Shown here one piece after another: positions 15,919-18,570 of a stretch of 18,570 bases of DNA. The notes under the pieces were generated by a model. It was not told the origin of the DNA. It saw only the letters and a program-made list of their open reading frames with translations, and made no database searches. Each line of letters starts with the position of its first letter. Positions within the stretch are counted from its first letter, which is position 1. The DNA comes from Lachnospiraceae bacterium (GTDB lineage: Bacteria > Bacillota > Clostridia > Lachnospirales > Lachnospiraceae). The DNA is taken from assembly GCA_019421365.1 (NCBI GenBank), contig JAHZFJ010000048.1, positions 1-18,570 on the forward strand, in the 5' to 3' direction. The position numbers were made by a program, and so were the translations under genes.

Positions 15919-15950
15919 AGGGTGAGTGAGGATTTAACCACACTCACCCT
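15919..15950 (-). promoter_or_regulatory. Intercistronic hairpin after the binding-protein gene
   Basis: A perfect 10-bp GC-rich stem, AGGGTGAGTG (15919-15928) with CACTCACCCT (15941-15950), has a 12-nt loop that can add two more G-C pairs. On the minus strand only TTTCTAT follows, a weak tail. It suits partial termination or protection of the binding-protein mRNA, giving more binding protein than permease. It occupies the same place as the hairpin at 2427-2458 in the other transporter operon. Confidence 0.6.
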
Positions 15951-16021
15951 GCTTACTACATAATAACTATATGTTATTTTAATAATTCTTAGAAAACAAC
16001 CTTAACTCGCCTTGTTATATC

Positions 16022-17470
16022 TTATTTAGATCTTTCAGATTTCCAAGAATCCGTAACAACTGTTACTACTTGATCCCATTCCATTCCACCTTGAACATAT
16101 TCAAGTAAAGCGTCACCAAAAGCGTTCTTGAAATCTTCACTTGGGAATGCTGCAAATGTCCAAACTACAGATGTAGTATCTTTTTCCATCCAAGCTAAAA
16201 CTTCTTTTGATAATGGATCACTTGGTTTTTCAGCATCAGTAAATGAATCAAATGGAGCGATGAAACCTAAATCGTTTGTTACATATGCTTTACCAGTATC
16301 ACTTGTGAATAACCAGTTTAAGAAATCCATAGAAGCTTGTTGTTTAGCTTCTGATACTTGGCTGTTAATTGCAAAATAGTTTTCAGTACCAACACATAAA
16401 CCTTGGGTTTCTTCTCCAGCTACTCCTGTGTAGATTGGCATGAACTTGATATCATTTTCGCTAACTGTGTTTCCATCTACATCGTTAATTTGTGTCCAAG
16501 CCCAGTTACCGTTTTGAACCATAGCACATTTTCCTAAAGCGAAATCTGCCATAGAGTCATTAACTGTTTTAGCTCCTAGTAATCCTTTTTCTGCACTTGA
16601 ATTATTTGTATATAAATCGAATACATTTTTGAAGTTTTCAGCATATTTGAATTCAATTTCGTTAGCTGCAAGACCTGCTAATACAGTGTTATCGAAAGCT
16701 GTATTGTCTTTGAATTCATAGTAAAGTGGTAAGTTTGCTAAATGAGTTTGCCATCTCCATTGTTCACCAGCTGCCATAGAAGTAGATGCAAATACGCCAT
16801 CGATACCAAGATCAGCTTTTCTTGCTTGCATATCTTCAACTACTGCTTTTAATGTAGCGAAGTTATTGATTTCTGCCATTGATGCAACTGTAGTTGCTCT
16901 ATCAGTTAAAGCAAAATATTTATCCATAATAGCATTGTTATAGATAATACCATAACCTTCTACCGCATAAGGAATACCATATACGCCTTCACCTTCAGTT
17001 ACTGCTAAACTCTTATCTGTTAAATGTGAATATAAATCTGAATCTTTTAAATCAGCGCTATAGTCTTTCCAATTTTGGAAACCAACAGGTCCATTGATTT
17101 GGAAAATTGTTGGTGCATCTTTTTTAGCGATTTCTGATTTTAATGTTGTTTCATATGTACCAGCTGCTGCTGTATTTACTTTTACTTTAATACCAGTTTC
17201 TGCTTCATAATCTTTTGCTATCTTTTCATAAACTTCTGCAATTTCAGGTTTGAAGTTCAAGAAGTAGATAGAATCAACTTTTTCAGTTGATGTATCTGCA
17301 TCTGCTGTATCAGTACTACCATCGTCAGTTGTAGTTGTTTCTTCTGTGTTGGTTGTCTCTTTAGTCGAATCTTTGTCATTTGCTTCATTTTTCTTTCCAC
17401 ATCCTGTGAACAAGCTACCAATCATAACCGTTGCAAGAAGTAGAGCTACGACTTTTTTAGATTTTTTCAT
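16022..17470 (-). CDS. Extracellular sugar-binding lipoprotein, probable maltodextrin ABC importer
   Basis: A 482-residue family-1 solute-binding protein, lipid-anchored outside the cell. The signal peptide ends LFTGC with lipidated Cys24. A Thr/Asp/Glu-rich spacer of about 40 residues (28-66) lifts the binding domain off the membrane. That domain begins at VDSIYFLNFKPE and includes ETGIKVKVNTAA, APTIFQINGP and MVQNGNWAW, common in sugar-binding proteins. The ribosome site AAAGGAA lies upstream of the ATG. It is the first gene of the operon with two permeases and malQ; codon-rich, well-translated composition suits high expression. Maltodextrin binding is inferred from malQ, not from recognised ligand contacts. 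Confidence 0.92.
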   Translation of the reverse strand: MKKSKKVVALLLATVMIGSLFTGCGKKNEANDKDSTKETTNTEETTTTDDGSTDTADADTSTEKVDSIYFLNFKPEIAEVYEKIAKDYEAETGIKVKVNTAAAGTYETTLKSEIAKKDAPTIFQINGPVGFQNWKDYSADLKDSDLYSHLTDKSLAVTEGEGVYGIPYAVEGYGIIYNNAIMDKYFALTDRATTVASMAEINNFATLKAVVEDMQARKADLGIDGVFASTSMAAGEQWRWQTHLANLPLYYEFKDNTAFDNTVLAGLAANEIEFKYAENFKNVFDLYTNNSSAEKGLLGAKTVNDSMADFALGKCAMVQNGNWAWTQINDVDGNTVSENDIKFMPIYTGVAGEETQGLCVGTENYFAINSQVSEAKQQASMDFLNWLFTSDTGKAYVTNDLGFIAPFDSFTDAEKPSDPLSKEVLAWMEKDTTSVVWTFAAFPSEDFKNAFGDALLEYVQGGMEWDQVVTVVTDSWKSERSK

Positions 17471-17641
17471 AATAACACCATTCCTTTCTGCTTACCCTCT
17501 TTTTGTTTTAACACCTTTCAAAACAGGTTTTTACTTCGTGACGTTTCTATCCCCTTTTAAAATGTGTAATGATACCTGGGACTATGCCAATTAGTTCCGT
17601 AACAATAGGTGTTCCTTCTCCAAAAAACATCTGATAGTAAC
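17471..17641 (-). other. Long 5' leader of the maltodextrin-type operon
   Basis: About 200 nt separate the likely start point (near 17677) from the binding-protein ATG. No known riboswitch class was recognised. The segment 17605-17613 (AACACC followed by TATT on the RNA) can pair with GGTGTT at 17510-17516 or, slightly better, with AATGGTGTT at 17474-17482, beside the ribosome site. These pairings exclude each other. No open frame with a ribosome site was seen. Confidence 0.35.
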
Positions 17642-17666
17642 GTTATCGGTAACCTTATCGGTACCG
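17638..17666. promoter_or_regulatory. CG-centred operator-like cluster, candidate LacI-family site
   Basis: The cluster contains the perfect palindrome TAACGTTA (17638-17645), a near-palindrome GTTATCGGTAAC (17642-17653, ten of twelve positions symmetric about CG), and a second TTATCGGTA copy (17655-17663) leading into the palindrome CGGTACCG (17659-17666). The TTATCGGTA copies are 12 bp apart. LacI-family operators are usually palindromes centred on CG. It lies about 11-40 bp downstream of the predicted start point, where a bound repressor would block transcription. Confidence 0.5.
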
Positions 17667-17683
17667 TTTCCAGTTATCATGTC

Positions 17684-17689
17684 ATTATA
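17684..17689 (-). promoter_or_regulatory. Candidate -10 of the maltodextrin-type operon
   Basis: A perfect TATAAT on the minus strand. No good -35 is 16-18 bp upstream (AAATGT at 17 bp); a TTGAAA is present at a 20-bp spacing. The start point would be near 17677, just before the operator-like cluster. Confidence 0.45.
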
Positions 17690-17904
17690 GTAACATATAT
17701 ACAAATACATTTCAATAGAAAAAGTATTTGTATGACATTTTTGTCAATTTATACACTTATCATTTATATTTTTAGGCATGATTACTTAATCGTTATACAT
17801 TATGCGTTTCTTTGTACTTACGGGCTCCACCAATTCTCTCTTATATAATCAGCCAAAATTACTTAATAGTATCGTTACAGCAATACCGCAGTAATTATAA
17901 ATAC
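17690..17904. other. Gene-free AT-rich stretch
   Basis: Between the maltodextrin-type promoter and the terminator of the next gene. Open frames here lack ribosome sites and any protein-like composition. A small dyad, ACAAATAC with GTATTTGT (17701-17731), is the only structure noted, and it may lie upstream of the promoter -35 region. Otherwise I see nothing. Confidence 0.5.
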
Positions 17905-17953
17905 AAAAAATCCCGTTAGGCATTACGATATTAGTTGTAATTCCTAACAGGAT
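17905..17953 (-). terminator. Rho-independent terminator of the DUF2007-like gene
   Basis: ATCCCGTTAGGCATTAC (17910-17926) pairs with 17937-17953 over 17 positions with two mismatches, around a 10-nt loop. On the minus strand TTTTTT follows (17905-17910). It is about 80 bp after the gene's stop codon. Confidence 0.85.
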
Positions 17954-18035
17954 CTCCTTTTTCATTCTTATTCTCATTTTTAATCGTATTCTATATTTAT
18001 CAACATATAAGTTTTTGCTTACAATTCATATCTTA

Positions 18036-18452
18036 TCAAAGATTAATCACAATCCATAACACTGAACTAATTACAGCTAAAACCAATATAACCCTTGCTA
18101 CTAAAACTTTTCTCTTATAAAATGGTATCTTTTCGCTATATGTTATATCGTTTCCCTGTTGATTGTAATCCTCCTTACATTCTTCTAAATCCTTATCCTC
18201 CATACTTTGGAGTAAATCCACCGCGATATCATATTCTTCTTCATCTACATAGATATCCTCACCAAAAATAGAATATCCCATATATAGATTCATATATCCA
18301 CCGATCTTTACATCTTTCTTATAACAAGATATACCATAACTTTGAAGATACGATAGTAACATCTTCGCATCTATCTCGTTAGCGACCGAAGTTAATTTGA
18401 CTGGCTTAATAGCCTTTACATCCGAATTATCATCTACGTCATTCTCATCCAT
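18036..18452 (-). CDS. DUF2007-like protein with C-terminal membrane anchor
   Basis: A 138-residue protein. Residues about 20-85 fit the DUF2007 (PII-like, ferredoxin-fold) pattern: LTSVANEIDAKMLLSYLQSY, GISCYKK, a central GYSIFGEDIYVDEEEYDIA and helix VDLLQSMEDKD. A charged linker follows, then a single membrane segment at about 115-137 (VLVARVILVLAVISSVLWIV). The ATG at 18450-18452 has only a weak ribosome site (AGGGA). Upstream codons in the same frame, back to a TGA at 18528-18530, read like the zinc ribbon that often precedes this domain, but they contain no usable start. The gene may be N-terminally decayed or translated from a non-standard start. Function of the family is not established. 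Confidence 0.7.
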   Translation of the reverse strand: MDENDVDDNSDVKAIKPVKLTSVANEIDAKMLLSYLQSYGISCYKKDVKIGGYMNLYMGYSIFGEDIYVDEEEYDIAVDLLQSMEDKDLEECKEDYNQQGNDITYSEKIPFYKRKVLVARVILVLAVISSVLWIVINL

Positions 18453-18530
18453 ATTTGTCCCTAATGGTACCTTACACTGTTTACATTCTGTAATTCCTTC
18501 TTCATACTCTACTTTACATTGTTCTAGTCA
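18453..18530 (-). pseudogene. In-frame zinc-ribbon remnant upstream of the DUF2007-like gene
   Basis: Reading the minus strand in frame with the gene at 18036-18452, 25 codons after a TGA (18528-18530) encode CKVEYEEGITECKQCKVPL plus short flanks. This closely resembles the N-terminal zinc ribbon (CxxC...Y..G...C..C.VPL) of clostridial DUF2007 proteins. The first cysteine of the first CxxC is missing: a CTA codon is found where Cys is expected, and there is no ATG, GTG or TTG in the open stretch. Either a mutation has cut off the original start, or a sequencing error hides it. Confidence 0.5.
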
Positions 18531-18549
18531 AGCGAAATTGTAACACTAG

Positions 18550-18555
18550 AGTATA
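18550..18555 (-). promoter_or_regulatory. Candidate -10 upstream of the DUF2007-like gene
   Basis: TATACT on the minus strand, about 100 bp before the annotated start. Its -35 would lie beyond the window, so the call is weak. Confidence 0.25.
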
Positions 18556-18570
18556 AAATTTATGCAGCTC

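Noticed and set aside
17609..17848. 79-codon plus-strand frame over the maltodextrin promoter region
   Set aside because: No ribosome site, covers promoter and operator-like sequence, and shows no protein family features.

Overview
The window looks like chromosomal DNA of a low-GC Gram-positive bacterium, most likely a clostridial Lachnospiraceae relative such as Lachnoclostridium phytofermentans. That assignment is inference. It rests on AT-rich DNA, strong AGGAGG-type ribosome sites, sigma-A promoters, lipoprotein solute-binding proteins, CUT1 sugar transporters without their own ATPase, and a DUF2007-type protein. Nearly every gene is on the minus strand. The 16S rRNA gene entering at the left edge reads the same way, so minus is probably the leading strand.

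Layout from left to right. (1) 1-440: the first ~40 bases of a 16S rRNA gene (minus strand), a ~330-nt leader with three hairpins and a duplicated boxA-like segment, and a near-consensus sigma-A promoter. (2) 514-6207: a sugar module with a terminator, two CUT1 permeases, a solute-binding lipoprotein, a divergent AraC regulator and a convergent Gfo/Idh/MocA oxidoreductase. The AraC/transporter divergent region carries two abutting 21-bp direct repeats and, in the transporter leader, a terminator-like hairpin. (3) 6399-11230: an envelope/sensing block with a bacterial PH-domain protein, an Ig-like (DUF4352-like) lipoprotein, a two-component sensor kinase and OmpR-type regulator, and a lipoprotein cyclophilin. 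(4) 11396-17689: a maltodextrin-type operon reading solute-binding lipoprotein, MalF-like permease, MalG-like permease, 4-alpha-glucanotransferase (MalQ), then a LacI-family regulator with its own promoter. A CG-centred operator-like cluster lies just downstream of the operon's likely start point. (5) 17905-18555: a terminator and a DUF2007-like membrane-anchored protein, whose upstream in-frame sequence looks like a decapitated zinc ribbon.

How the parts work together: the two ABC systems import sugars, and an ATPase encoded elsewhere must power them. The first is probably controlled by the AraC protein and is linked to an NAD(P)-dependent sugar-type oxidoreductase. The second feeds MalQ and is probably controlled by the LacI-family protein. 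The two-component system sits among exported lipoproteins, which suggests but does not prove a cell-envelope role.

I found no phage, transposon, CRISPR or toxin-antitoxin genes and no clearly new multi-gene system. The points most worth a second look are the AraC-region repeats plus leader hairpin, the zinc-ribbon remnant at the right edge, the operator cluster and foldable leader of the maltodextrin operon, and the hairpin at the same place in both transporter operons.
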